Shown here piece by piece: positions 1 to 11,331 of a DNA stretch of 35,609 nt (position 1 is the stretch's first letter; each line of letters starts with the position of its first letter). A program made the position numbers and the translations under genes. The notes under the pieces are model-generated. The model was given only the letters and a program-made list of their open reading frames with translations. It made no database searches and was not told where the DNA came from. Origin of the DNA: Smittium culicis (lineage: Eukaryota > Kickxellomycota > Harpellomycetes > Harpellales > Legeriomycetaceae); the NCBI GenBank assembly GCA_001970855.1, contig LSSN01001154.1, positions 1 through 35,609 on the forward strand, given 5' to 3'.

Positions 1-1226
1 TTTAGAGCTGGATTTTATCCTCCTACTAAAGTTTCATTACCTTCTATCATTTCACAGTTACTAATAAGAAGAGACCCTATTTTTATAGGAGGTATAGTCT
101 CTCATTTTATATCTAAATATTTTCATTATTTTTATTATTTAATTTTTTATTGCACCTTTTCTGAAATTAAAAGACCTAAAAAATCTTATTGGGGATATTT
201 AAGAGGCGTACTCCTACTATAGTGATATACACCATATACCATAAACCCTAAACTCTTCTCTTGTTATTAACCATTTTTTTTAGGTAGATATATGAAACTA
301 TTACGTGGCGTTAGTCAAACCCCATTTTTTGTTGGAGACTTGAAACTTGCTGAAAATTCCGTTTCTGAGTTAATTGCTGGCCCGATATCCACCATTCTAA
401 AGCCTGAAGGTACATCTTTTTATTAAAGATTTCAAAATACTTTATTACTTGATCATTTATTTATCACCATCAATAATGGCATTGATTTTATTAACCGTCT
501 AACTTTTTCATCTGACTTTTTATTATTTTATTAAAAAAATAAAAGGCCACAATTTTGTTGGATCTGGTCGTGAGGATGCAGATGTACGTATGCTCGGAAC
601 TGGCCGCCCGTTTTATATCGAGTTTAAAGAATGCATCGCCGAAACTATTTCACCTGAGCAATTATCAACAATACAAAACGAAATTAACACAAATAACCCT
701 TTTGTCAGAGCAACTCATCTGAAACTTTTGCAAAAGTAATTAAAATCAAATCCTTATTCTACTTTAAAATCTTGAATTTCAATATCCATTTAATATAATT
801 ATTTTTTTTTTTAAAAAATCAATCTTGTGTAGGGAAGAACTAAGCAAAATCACAAGTTTGGAAAATTCAGCTATGAAGACATACAGCTGTTTAATCTGGG
901 TCAACGAACCAATATCCTCAGAAAAGCTTCAGTCATTAGAAAAATACACTAAAGAACCGCTAGTTTTAGATCAAAACACACCTATCCGCGTTCTTCACCG
1001 CAGATCGCCAGGAATCCGTAAAAAAACAATATATTCGATGAAACTGACGCACCTTGAAGGCCTGTTCTACCAACTAGTTTTAACCACGCAAGCAGGAACT
1101 TACATTAAAGAATTTGTTCACGGCGATATGGGAAGAACCGAGCCTAGTCTCAGATCACTCATCGACAACCAAACTGCTGATATCTTTGAGCTAGATGTTA
1201 TCGATATCGATTTAGAATTTCCATAA
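1..1226 (+). CDS. PUS10: tRNA pseudouridine synthase Pus10, C-terminal part (5' truncated by window)
   Basis: Pus10 converts uridines to pseudouridine, classically U54/U55 of the tRNA T-arm. Four exons can be joined: 1-91, 284-409, 546-735 and 833-1226. Phases agree at every junction and give about 266 residues. Visible family motifs are IFIGGRYMKLLRGVSQTPFF across the first junction, GSGREDADVRMLGTGRP (575-600, holding the catalytic-type Asp), KTYSCLIW, PIRVLHRRSPGIRKK, TQAGTYIKEFVHGDMGRT and the ending TADIFELDVIDIDLEF. The domain order matches the catalytic C-terminal half of animal and archaeal Pus10. The N-terminal THUMP-containing half lies before the window. Base 1 begins with TTTAG, so an acceptor at position 5 cannot be excluded and the first few codons are uncertain. 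Introns are short (about 97-192 nt). The gene converges on the RRN7-like gene, with about 510 bp between stop codons. Confidence 0.93.
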
Positions 1227-1735
1227 TTAATACTCGTACATTTTTTTTTTAACGGCTGACTTTTTTTCCTTTATTGAATGTAATTTAATTTTTCACTAAA
1301 TAACTACATAAAATAATAGAATTCATTTACATATTGATTTATTCCAAACTTATTTTTTTGTGAAAAGCCCAGTTTCTAAAAATCTTTAGCTTCTTAAAAT
1401 ATAATTACTCTTTAATAGAAAATAGTGAAGAGCATTAAATAGTCAAAAAAAAATCTTTTAATAAAGTTAATGTCATAAACACAATCGTTATTTATGCAAA
1501 GATATTTCATACCTAAAACAAGCAGCCGGGGGCTTTTTTAATTTAATATAAAAATTAATTATTTTTGGATATTCTTTATATAAAAAATGTGGTGGATATG
1601 ATGGTTGCAATTATTAATAATGATTAGAGGTACATATAATTAAATGGTTAACAGAATGTATTTTTTTTTTAAATGAGATCTGTAGATGTAGTATAAGTTA
1701 AATTCTAAAAAAAAAAAAAAAAAACAATCAATCAA
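1227..1735. other. Convergent intergenic region, no gene seen
   Basis: This is the AT-rich spacer between the 3' ends of PUS10 and the RRN7-like gene. It holds several AATAAA-like strings and long T and A runs, including a run of 18 A at about 1708-1725, which would suit 3'-end formation for both genes. A short GC patch (CAGCCGGGGGCT near 1523) stands out but has no recognised role. Confidence 0.5.
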
Positions 1736-4700
1736 TTAAAGTTCTGCATCATAAAAAGTGGACTTGATATATTTGCGATCGCATATACTTGATTCATCGA
1801 TATTTAATTCTAATTTAATAGATGGACATTGTTCGATGTCATTAATATTTAGGAGAGAAAAATCGCTAATCATGTTCGAATTTTGATTAATAGAATTGTC
1901 TTTCGAATCGTTAATTTGGTCCATATTTTTCGGCGATTTACCATCTGCATCTCCAATGAATTTGGACTTATTAGATAAATATTTTTCTACTGATCTGAAA
2001 AAATCTTTTTTATTTTCCATTAAAATTCCTTTCGTGACTCTCTTTTTGATGTATGACCTTCCCGCTAGCTCTTCGTCGTTAATATCTACAATATCCATCT
2101 TGCTTGAATAAATATCATCTTCGCCATTTACATTATTCTCTATGCCTTCGACACTTATATTATTATCGATTGAGGTTTTTTCGACCTTATCTTTGCCGCT
2201 ATTAATATCAAAATTATCTAACCCTACACTATAAGATCTAGCATTAGCAGGGCCGCTAATCCGAAGCCTCATCTCAATTTGATTCTTAAGTAGGTTGATT
2301 TCTATGTTAGTCACTTGCTCATGAAGTTCGATCTCATCAAGGCCGCATAAATCAGCCATATATATAAGCAAGTTGCTGTAGTCACTAGGAAAATCCCCCA
2401 TAGTAATACCATTCTCTTTGCTATTCATCAAATAAACTGGAATCATATCTCCGCTGAACATCAAATTTTTGGTTTGTTGATTTGGCGGTGGATCTAAATC
2501 TATTTTTAAGTCTTGTTCATTTTTATTTTTTATAGAATCATCGGTACCTATTTTTAAATTAGTTGAAACTTCTTCTGAGGTCAGAAACATGCTTTTCTGT
2601 GCTTCAGTTAACAATGGTATTCCTAAATGCTGATGGAAGCTGCTTTTTATCAGTCCATTTAAGATCGAATCGTAATCACGAAAGTAGTACTCCAATTGGG
2701 GCAGTTTTGGAGGATAGCTGTTTTTTACTGCATTATAATAGCTTTCAACCATTTCAAAAAAGTCAGATCCTTTAGCGCCGTCGATTATATCGCTAGTATT
2801 TTTTGTACCTTGGATATCTGATATCGAACTATTATAAATTTGAGTTTCAGGAACTATTGATGGTTGCTCAAATGAATTGATATCTATAAACATATTTGTT
2901 CCTAACTGGGTCATGTTTTCCTGTGAATCTTCCATAGTGATAATTTCATCCATTTTTAAAGACTGATTGAAAATTTCATTGACTTCAGCTACGTTTTCCG
3001 ATTCGGTTAAACCTTGGTCTGGTGTGTATTCCTGTTTAAAATCAGACTTTCTATAATTATTAACATTTATAATTTTCAAAATATCAAATATTTTGACATA
3101 TGGGCTAAAAGGGTAAGATGAGTTTAAATCAAAGTTATCTAGCGGATTGTTTTCATTTGAAGAGATGCTTTTTTCTAAAGCATTTCCTTGTTCGTTCAGG
3201 TTTTTGTTTAATAAAAGAGAATCAAGCTCTGATAATGGCTTTTGTGCAATTCCAGAACTAAAGCAATAAGCAGAATCGAAGCACATACCTGAATCCCCAG
3301 AATTGCCAATATTATTAAAATTGTATACATTTATATCTTCATCAATTCCAGCTTCGTGATGAGATTCGTATCTTTTAGAATTTTTTGAATTACCAAAAGA
3401 AGACCAATTTTCATTCAAATATTTTTGTAGAAAGTCATTAATAGAGCTATAATTGTCATCAATGCAGTTATCATTTTCTAGATAATATCGCAGCTCAGCA
3501 AAAGTTGAGTTTAGATGATTAGCAAATTTCTTGCGGGCCTTCACTAAAAAACTAACACCTTCTAACAAAAGCAACCTATCCAGGTATTCTGAGTATCGAT
3601 TAAGCATTACTCGATCGTTTACTGTTAAACATAAAAATCTTGATGGTATAAGCTGCATGTAAAAATCAGATCTAATAAAATCCAATAGATCATTAATAGT
3701 AGGGGATCTAGTTTTGTTATCACCATAAATATCCAGGTAGTGCTGAACGTCTAGGCGATTCCGATAAACACCATCAAGGCCATATAATAATTTGAGAACA
3801 ATTATTACACTAGCGGCTACAAGCTTTTCACTATTTGGATTATTTCTAAATTTTATTTTAGAATTATTTTCTAATGGGACCTGAGCTTTGCGATTACAAT
3901 CTGAGATCTGTTTAATAATTTGGTCAACAAAAAAGGTGATTTGAATAGGTAACTTTAGTCTCTGAACTATAGCATGCGTATAAAGAAAAGTATTGCAAAC
4001 TGGTATTCTAATTTCAAATTTCAGCTCGTACATTCTGGCCATTAATGCTAGAACGTGTTTCATGCGCTCTAAGCTTGGTGGAGTCTGTTTATTAGAGAAA
4101 AAGAAATGTTAAATTTAAAAAAAGTTAAAAATACCAGATCATATAAATTATTATAAAATAACCCAAAGGTTAATGATATTATTTACTAGAAAGAAAATAT
4201 ATTGGTATATTTTTATATGACATTACATTTTTATTTAGCATGCTAATATGGCTAGGCGATAGTCGCAATCTCCACTGCAGTGGTATCAATTTAAGAGTTG
4301 ATGTGTAAGGAATTCTTTCTTCAGATATCCATCTAAAAAATTTATATAGATAAATTAAAAAATACCGCCAACAAATTTCGTTTAAAATGTATCACAATAA
4401 TAATTAAAAATGGGTGTCTATAAAAAAAAATGGTATTCGTAGATCAAATAAGATAATATCAATTTAAAAAATAAAAGCTGAAAATTAAATAACTTGCCTA
4501 TGAACATCAGCAAGAAGAACAGGGAAGCGTAAATAAATTAGAGCTAAATAACATATAATTGGCGTCCAAATAATAGAAACTTTACCAATGTCACTAGAAA
4601 TTCCTCGAAAGAATTTAGTTTTAGGCTTTCTAAGAAATTTGTAATTTACATTTTTGAGCCTAACTCTTTTAATCAATGGAGTAAAAGACGGAACGTTTTG

Positions 4701-6031
4701 ATTAGATCTTGGGATATTAGTGATTGATGTGTCCGAATTGTAAGTATCAGTAATTAAATCTTCGGAATTATTATCAGCTTCATTACCACTCGAATTACCA
4801 TACCGATAAGAATACTTATTATAATGGAGGGCTTGTTCACTATCACTATCTGATTCAAAACCTCTAGTATTATTTTTTCTTTTTTTAGATTTTTGAGAAG
4901 TAATAGATTCTTTTAGCTTAGCTTCCTCGTCAAGAATTTTGTATCTATTTTCTAATTCGACCTGATCCTCGTCATCTGTTTCATCATATTTCGATAAATT
5001 TTTTAGATGAGCGCTTTGAGAAATTTCATTTAGTAAATCCATTTCATTGAATTTGATCTCAGAAGTGGTTTTATGGATATGAGAATCATCTTCGCTTTCG
5101 TTTTCAGAGCTAGATATTTCGTTAGCCAAATTTCCATGAATTTCCAAATCATCGTCATAATCTCTTGTAATTTTTAAATCGGATAACCTCAGAAACCAAA
5201 GCTCTTTTACCACTTCCTAAAGTTTTTTTTATTTTTTAATAAATACACAAATTAATTATAGTGCGAAGGATTAGGGATGTATAAATATAAACACAAAAAA
5301 AAACGTACCTCTAATTCTTCAGGAGCACCGAATTCTTTAATTAATTTATCCACTTGAGTTTGTAGAAGGATCTGAAGGCACTTTATAAATAAATAATCTC
5401 CCCTATCAGAGTAAAACCCTTATAATAATGATTAAATATAAAGAATTTTTTAGGATATATATTTTCTAGATAAATTATATATATAGCATAAAGTTTCTAT
5501 GTGAAGCTTAGTATAAATAGTGAAGTTTATTTATTTATAAAATTTTATAGTAAAAAAATTCATAAATCAAACTTCCGCTAAGATAACTGCAGTTAGTTTA
5601 AAGTGAATTGTCTTACTTTGTATAATTCTGGACTTTTTGGTTTTTTTGGTTAACTTTCTTTTGTATATTTGACCCTCTACATAATCTAACTCTTCTTCAA
5701 CAAACCCCTACAAAAAATATATTTGTATTAATAAATACATACTTTAAAGTAAATTAGATTATTGTAATTGTGTAAATGATATTGTCGGCTATTGTTGTAA
5801 ATCATATTTAAGAAATACTTCAGAAAATTTATCAAACAAAAATAATGGCAAAATAATTGATAATGAGGGATATTAATATATTTTTAAAGAAAAAAAAAAG
5901 CTTACGACATATTCGTGCCCAAGAGGACACTCTAATCTACCAATATCATTTTTTCTCCATTTTTTCAGTCCGCAAATTTCACAAGGCTTTCTCTTTCTCT
6001 TTTTAGGTACAGAATCGAAAGCTGTACTCAT
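1736..6031 (-). CDS. RRN7: RNA polymerase I core factor subunit, Rrn7/TAF1B family
   Basis: Rrn7/TAF1B is the TFIIB-like subunit of the Pol I core factor and acts in rRNA transcription initiation. Six exons read on the minus strand: 6031-5906, 5707-5617, 5418-5309, 5216-4498, 4332-4227 and 4084-1736. They total 3501 nt, or 1166 residues, with consistent phases. Exon 1 encodes a basic start followed by a zinc ribbon (C17, C20, C35, H39; CEIC...CPLGHEY). Next come the family-typical QVDKLIKEFGAPEELE and EVVKELWFLRLSDL segments, and an acidic Ser/Asp/Glu-rich insert of about 160 residues. LALIYLRFPVLLADVHRWI spans the exon 4-5 junction, followed by the IPVCN...LKLPI and SEKLVAASVIIVLKLLYGLDG cyclin-fold segments. 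The residues after about 560 are Asn/Asp/Ser-rich and unmatched. The protein is about twice the usual yeast or human length (500-600 residues). An in-frame stop upstream of the first ATG supports the start. The first intron of this 3' part, exon 4 to 5, appears to use a GC donor. Confidence 0.88.
4333..4497 (-). other. Probable GC-AG intron in the RRN7-like gene
   Basis: The donor on the minus strand reads AG|GCAAGT and the acceptor TTTTTTAG|A. Using GC at 4497-4496 joins phase 2 to phase 1 and restores ADVHRWISEERIPY, the arrangement expected in TAF1B/Rrn7. The nearby GT (4493-4492, inside GCAAGTT) does not give a phase-compatible join that keeps Arg-Trp-Ile. AG|GCAAGT is the well-known strong consensus for this minor class of U2 introns. 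Confidence 0.7.
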
Positions 6032-7231
6032 TTTTTGATAATCGAATTGAAATTGACTAAATCTGAAAAAGAATATTGTCTAATTTAGAATTGAACCTTT
6101 GAATTTGGAATTAAGGCCAGATTTGACCTTTTTTACAATTTATATTATTGCTTTATTTCGGTGAGAAGAGATGCAGATAAAAGAAATTTTGTTGGATAGT
6201 AAAAAAAAAAAAGAGCAAATAAATATGATCAATAAGTACTAAACTGATACTTAATAATTTTTTGAAGACTACAAATTAGTTTTCGATTTTTGCGATTGAA
6301 TTATAATAAGTGAGTGAAACAAAAATGGATTTTTTAATTAAACAAAGATATTTTTGAAACTATTCTAATTAAGCTTTCCAGACTTAGTTTTGATCAATGG
6401 AATAAATGTTTGAACTAAAGATTTTTTATAAAGTTTATATATTTCTCTCCAGTAAATATTTTTTTGACCAATGGCACCATTATATGCACCATTAACCATT
6501 CGATTTTGTATTGATTATTGGCAAGAATTTATAGTTAACTATTATTGAATGTTACAATAGGTAGCTTTTTTTTTTTTTTAGTGAATTGCCAATATTATCC
6601 TCTATCTCGTCAAAAACTCTTAAAAAAAAGCATATTTATTATTTGCTTTTAATATGAATTATACCAATATATTTTAAGGCCTCGGAATTAATTGGTTTTA
6701 ACTGAGTTTTGCTGGTTATATTTTGTATACAAAAATGGTATACCAGGAGAAAAAGAGTTAATAGAAAATTTGACAAAAAATCATGTTAAAATTAATCAAG
6801 CTCTTTAGAGCAAAGATAAATTCATATTATAATAGGAAAGGATAAATACTAAGTGTTACCATCTTATTTGGCAAAACTAATCGTAATATTAAAAGAAAAT
6901 AAAAATCAAGGCCAAACAAAATGAACTAAGAAATTTTTGATTTTATAAGAAGTTTTCAGTTTGAGTAAACACTATATTTCGGCAAAGTCATCGGAGATAT
7001 TTGGTGGTGTTTTGATATATCTCCTCTCCTCCTAAAACTTGAATTAATCTTTACTTTAAAGGTCACGACTAATTGTAATTCTGTACATCAGAAATGATAC
7101 AGTTAAAGCTACTCCTAATTTAGAATACAATAAGTCATGTTATTCGATATATTACTTGTGAGACGATAGTATCTATCAAAGATATTTTATTTCGATCAGA
7201 GTGCTCGAAAAACTATTTCATTAGATGATAC

Positions 7232-7464
7232 CTATGAGTTAGAAATTAGTGTAGCATCGATATCTCTAATTTTTGGTATCAGAATACCAGACTCGCAGTG
7301 TATTAAACCAGAAATCGAGTGAATGCATCTCGTAATATACTGCTCATAGATATGGGTTTTTTTACCCTTTATCAAAGCGCATAATTCGTCTGCTATCCAA
7401 TCAACATTGAACCCATGAGGTATTGGATTTAAGTTGAAAGCATTCTTATCTCTGTAGACTTTTT
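7232..7464 (-). pseudogene. Unidentified stop-bounded open stretch inside the decayed element
   Basis: One minus-strand frame stays open for about 77 codons without a needed ATG and contains PIPHGFNVDWIADELCALIK, KKTHIYEQYI and ESGILIPKIRDID. The amino-acid composition looks like real protein rather than translated AT-rich noise. I do not recognise the family. Its position downstream of the reverse-transcriptase remains, on the same strand, suggests it is part of the same decayed element, but this is inference. Confidence 0.3.
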
Positions 7465-8276
7465 AGGGAAACAGTGGAGATAGAATTGGACCTATTTGAA
7501 GGCTGGTAAAGCAATGCTTTTCTACTGTGCTGTTTCTCTTTTTTTTTTTTTTTTTCATTCGGAGCTAGTATAACTAGATACAGTTCTCTTTGGTCGAAGG
7601 GAGTACAAGGAATGTAAATTATGTGAGTTTCAGTGGCTCCATAGAATCATTTAGCACACAAAAACCATCATTTTTCGCAGATAGCTGCTTGAAAGTGAGT
7701 ACTGCTGTTTGCATCGATTCTCTAAATACATTTAGCAAAGATTATGAGTCTATTTTTGGCCTAACTAAGGACTGGTTGAAAATCCATTCTACACCTTAGT
7801 AAATTCAAATAAAATTAGATTCCTAGCCATCTCTGAAGTTTTTTTTGAATAACTTTAACAGAATGGGTTTGTAGGAATTAATGGAGTCTAATTAATTTTA
7901 TCTACAGTATGGATTTATGTCAGAGTATTAGTAAGAATTCATTTTTACTGCCTCATTGCCCGTAAAAATCTCAGGTTTTACAGTGACTATTGTGCAAAAC
8001 AATGACCTTAGTAAACCCTGCAAAATAAGCGCCAAAGTTTTACAATTACACTAAAGATAACTTATATTTTATAAAGATTCTTAAACGAATGCTTTCCCAT
8101 CCCTCGAAAATCAAGATGTTTGATTTATTTACTACCTACTTCTTAGTTCTCACATTAGTCATTATTTTTTTTTTTTCACCTATTCCCACTTTATATTTAA
8201 CAAAAAAAACCAACTTTAAATTCCAGCCTTTACAGTATTTATAATATTAGGTGCAGAAATTGGAAAGGTTATCTCT

Positions 8277-8498
8277 CTAGAGAATCTTCAATATAAGATG
8301 TGCTACTGAATAGGAATGCACCTGGATTGATGTTGGACCGTCAATAGATAAATTAAAAGTTTTGACGGTATAAATTCTGAGACCTTGAATTATCAGGAAA
8401 CACAGCTGATCTTCCAAGACAATGCAACTCTCGAAGCGGATTGGTTTCCTGGTACTCAAATTAGTTCCTTTTAAATTTCTTGTTATTTTATGAAGCAA
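8277..8498 (-). pseudogene. Possible remains of a further element domain
   Basis: A 73-codon open stretch on the minus strand lies between the reverse-transcriptase relic and the 7232-7464 fragment. It includes RFESCIVLEDQLCFLIIQGL and RIYTVKTFNLSIDGP. The pattern loosely recalls the catalytic region of tyrosine recombinases carried by DIRS-type retroelements, but no catalytic Arg-His-Arg-Tyr set can be assigned. It may equally be another part of a pol gene. Confidence 0.2.
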
Positions 8499-9289
8499 AA
8501 ATATCTACCTCGTTCGGCTTAAACTATGATATAAGAATTGAGAATGTCTCCTGGAGTAGAGATCATTCATTTTGAGATATCAGCGTGATTTTCATGCATT
8601 TTGGATCCAATACAGACATATCGTAGTTTATTTAGGGGCTTTTTGTGTTCTATCTTGCAGATTGATCAAATTTCCTCTGATATTTCCACCAGAAATGGGG
8701 AGAATGTGCAGCCAAATTCCATGAAGTATGATAGCTTGGTTATTTTTTATGATTAGAAAATCGCTGAAACACCCACTAAACTATCGATTTTTAGATCAAA
8801 AGTCATCATCGGTAGCTCCATTGCATCGATGCAAAATTTAGTTACTTTTGGGTTCCATATTCTGGAGTAGGTGTGGAGTCCTACTACAGCCCCTAATTTT
8901 AATTCAATGGATTACATATATCCCTCCAGTTCTTGTATATCTGGTAAGTATGTGCCTAAGTTCTATCACGACAGCTGGTTCTTCCGGAATGTCAGGCTCT
9001 ATATTACCGTATTCTTCAGAGTTAAATACGACGTCCGTGAATTTTATTTGGATAGTGATCCGATTTGAAGTTAAATGAGAATGCTTAGAGTGAAAATCGC
9101 AGATATTAGAGCTACTGGAATTTATTTTTCCACCTGAATGTCTTTTGATACCTGATTAGCAGTTTTCTGGATTTTAAAAGTATATCTCAGATCTTGATAG
9201 ATGGAATTTTTTGCGAAATATCCCTTGTATTAGTTTCGATCCCAAGATTGTTTATTTAACACGATGGTATGGTTGATGACTTTTCAGGG

Positions 9290-9790
9290 CTGGATTTGAA
9301 TCGAAAAAACGATAATTTGGGGTACAATAGACGCAAGTTGATTCATTAAGAATTTCTTGATCTATCACAACATCAATAGACTCGGATAGAAAGTTATTTT
9401 TTTACCTACGTTCTAGATTATTCCAGTTCCTGAATAAAATAAATGTGAATACCACGGATTCATTGCCAACCCGATTTTCAAAACACGGACCTGAAAGTAG
9501 CTGATATTCCGGTGGAAACAGAGCCAATTTATTAACTTCCTGAAAACAAGGATGTTGATTAATTCATCCTAGTATATTAAGTATGTGATATAGATCTTCC
9601 AGCGGATTTTGGGGCAGATGCAGGTCAGTGTCATAATCTTGAATTTCTGTTATTTCATGCGGAGATTGAGCTTCGGAAGGTCTAGAACAGGGTGCAGTTC
9701 CCCAATCTCCTTGGGGATTGTGAGAAATCTGCCGATAAAGTCAAAATTTCTTAATGATTGATCTTTACCTATATAGTGCTAGTTAGTTTT
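9290..9790 (-). mobile_element. Decayed retroelement reverse transcriptase (DIRS-like or Ty3-like)
   Basis: Read on the minus strand in one frame from about 9780 to 9450, with two in-frame stops, the DNA gives the palm-side reverse-transcriptase blocks. IPKEIGELHPVLDLPKLN lies around 9677-9730, FKIMTLTCIC follows, and LCFHRNISYFQVRVLKIGLAMNPW ends at 9452. These match the IPKk-GG-RPVLDLR-LN, FKMEtl and PFGL-xx-P-F blocks of retroelement pol. A frameshift then occurs. TTCTATCCGAGTCTATTGATG (9371-9391) sits where the YLDD catalytic box should be, with the Asp pair destroyed. The FGL-x-x-N-P-W form and FKM box fit DIRS-like pol slightly better than Ty3, but this is tentative. The element is inactive. 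Confidence 0.6.
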
Positions 9791-10959
9791 GAAAAACTCT
9801 AAATTGTATACAGCTAGGCACCCATACCAGTATTTAGTTCATAATCTATATTGAAACATCCTTGCGTGGAATGATCTCTCAGAAAAATTTTCACTGGTGT
9901 TAGGAAATCTTTTAGCTTTAATCGACTTCAGTATAGTTGTATATGAGTTTATCGGAACTTTGCAGTGTTGTAACTGAATAGACTGTTTGTACTTGTGTTC
10001 AGATGGAACTTTCTAAGGAAACGAAAGCTCAATCTCAGTATAGTTAGATTTTTATGATATAATGGGTCGCTATTTGCCATTGGTAAATTTTCTGGTTATT
10101 TCCAGATTCATAATTCTTATATGGAAATCAGGAAAGCACGATATAATTGAGGTGTTTTTATACCAATTTTTAAATTATTCTTGCGTTATTTGGCTCTTTT
10201 TTTCGCTACGTGTAAAATCATTGTAGTAGTTAGCATAGTTTCAATATTTATCTATGGTTTTTTCCGAATTCTAATTTGGAATTATATAAATATCGGTATT
10301 TTATCGAGTAGTAATACAAAATGAACTTGATAAAGTCCAAAAATAGTTTTCGTTACCGATATCGATGCTTTATTATTCGGCGAGGTGAAATTTGAAACGT
10401 TGAACCAGAATTTATGGAATATAATAACAGAATTATATGTTCATTTTATGCTCAGTTATATTAAAAAAAATCTTATTCTAGTAATGCTATATCTGATCTC
10501 TGGAAAATCATATAGATTAGTCTCAAATATCTTTTGGATCAAAAGGTACCATTGACTCTTATATGAGATGATATGTATATTTTATTTAAGTAATCAGGAT
10601 CAAATTTATCCATACTGGTCTTCGATCAAGGTATATGAAAGCTTTGATATTTTCTCTAGTCCTTCATTCTTTAATTGAAGGTAAATTTTATAAATTATTC
10701 GGCGCAAAAATCTAAAATGAAATTATTTAATCTTATAGTGTATCTCTCTAAATGATAAGGTTATACTGATATAACTAATATGTAATTTGTATCCATTCTT
10801 ATTTTATTTACTTATCGATTTTAATTTTTTTTAGTATTTTGAATAAAACGGTAAAATTTAATATGCTCCATCTCAGTTTTTTTTTACGAGAAATTTATTT
10901 AAAATAAAATAATGATGTATAAAATACTAAAATAAAGTATTTAAAAAAGAATATTTTTT

Positions 10960-11060
10960 TGCAAAAAAATATCACTAAACCCCTCTAAACCGTTCTAGCA
11001 GCTCCATACCCTCTGGGTATCGGTTTAAGGGGGCTGGTGATTCGCTTATACTTTCAAGAA
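10960..11060 (-). repeat. Structured repeat, copy 1 (LINE-tail-like, minus strand)
   Basis: On the minus strand this reads AGTATAAGCGAATCACCAGC, then a segment ending in AAACCGATACCCAGAGGGTA, then TGGAGCTGCTAGAACGG and a T-rich end. The same succession recurs on the plus strand at about 30700-30810 (following the LINE relic) and 32950-33030 (before a poly(A) run). This copy also folds into a long hairpin. Its arms at 10979-10991 and 11021-11033 pair almost perfectly, ATCAC/GTGAT extend the stem, and an inner ATACC/GGTAT stem is present. Confidence 0.6.
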
Positions 11061-11331
11061 TTAGAAATTGGGTAGCACGAATACCTTATACAAATTTTGT
11101 CGTTTCAAGCTCAATAATTTGGTAGGCAACTCTAGTTTGATAAAAAAAATGAATATGTTTATGAAAACATTAGGCATAAAGAAATATATAAAACTCATTA
11201 ATTTAAAATTAAATAGCGATGAATTTGTATTTTTAAGGTATAAATTTTCTTTTGCTATTGCTTTTAGTATGGTTTTAATAAGATTTTTTTCAAAGGAATA
11301 AAGAACTAATATAGTAACTCAAAATCGAGAT

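Larger units (their letters stand above)
6032..11331. other. 5.3-kb gap without intact genes, mostly decayed mobile DNA
   Basis: No intact gene with family similarity was found. From about 6900 to 10650 the composition is less A/T-extreme than ordinary intergenic DNA here. The minus strand carries recognisable reverse-transcriptase fragments at about 9290-9790 and several stop-interrupted open stretches. One lies at 8277-8498 and could be recombinase or pol remains; another is at 7232-7464. The stretch at 6032-6900 is plain AT-rich promoter-side sequence for the RRN7-like gene. The stretch at 10650-10960 is AT-rich with nothing recognised. Confidence 0.55.

Noticed and set aside
1896..2775. 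Two plus-strand open frames (70-71 codons) opposite the RRN7-like last exon
   Set aside because: Antisense shadows of a long coding exon, with no similarity of their own.
7590..7799. 69-codon plus-strand open frame
   Set aside because: Short, no similarity, in a region of decayed mobile DNA whose recognisable pieces lie on the minus strand.
8848..9078. Plus-strand open frames of 65-76 codons
   Set aside because: Two overlapping frames without similarity, antisense to the decayed retroelement; likely chance.
11068..11301. 77-codon plus-strand open frame next to the hairpin
   Set aside because: Low-complexity Lys/Phe/Leu composition expected from AT-rich DNA; no similarity.
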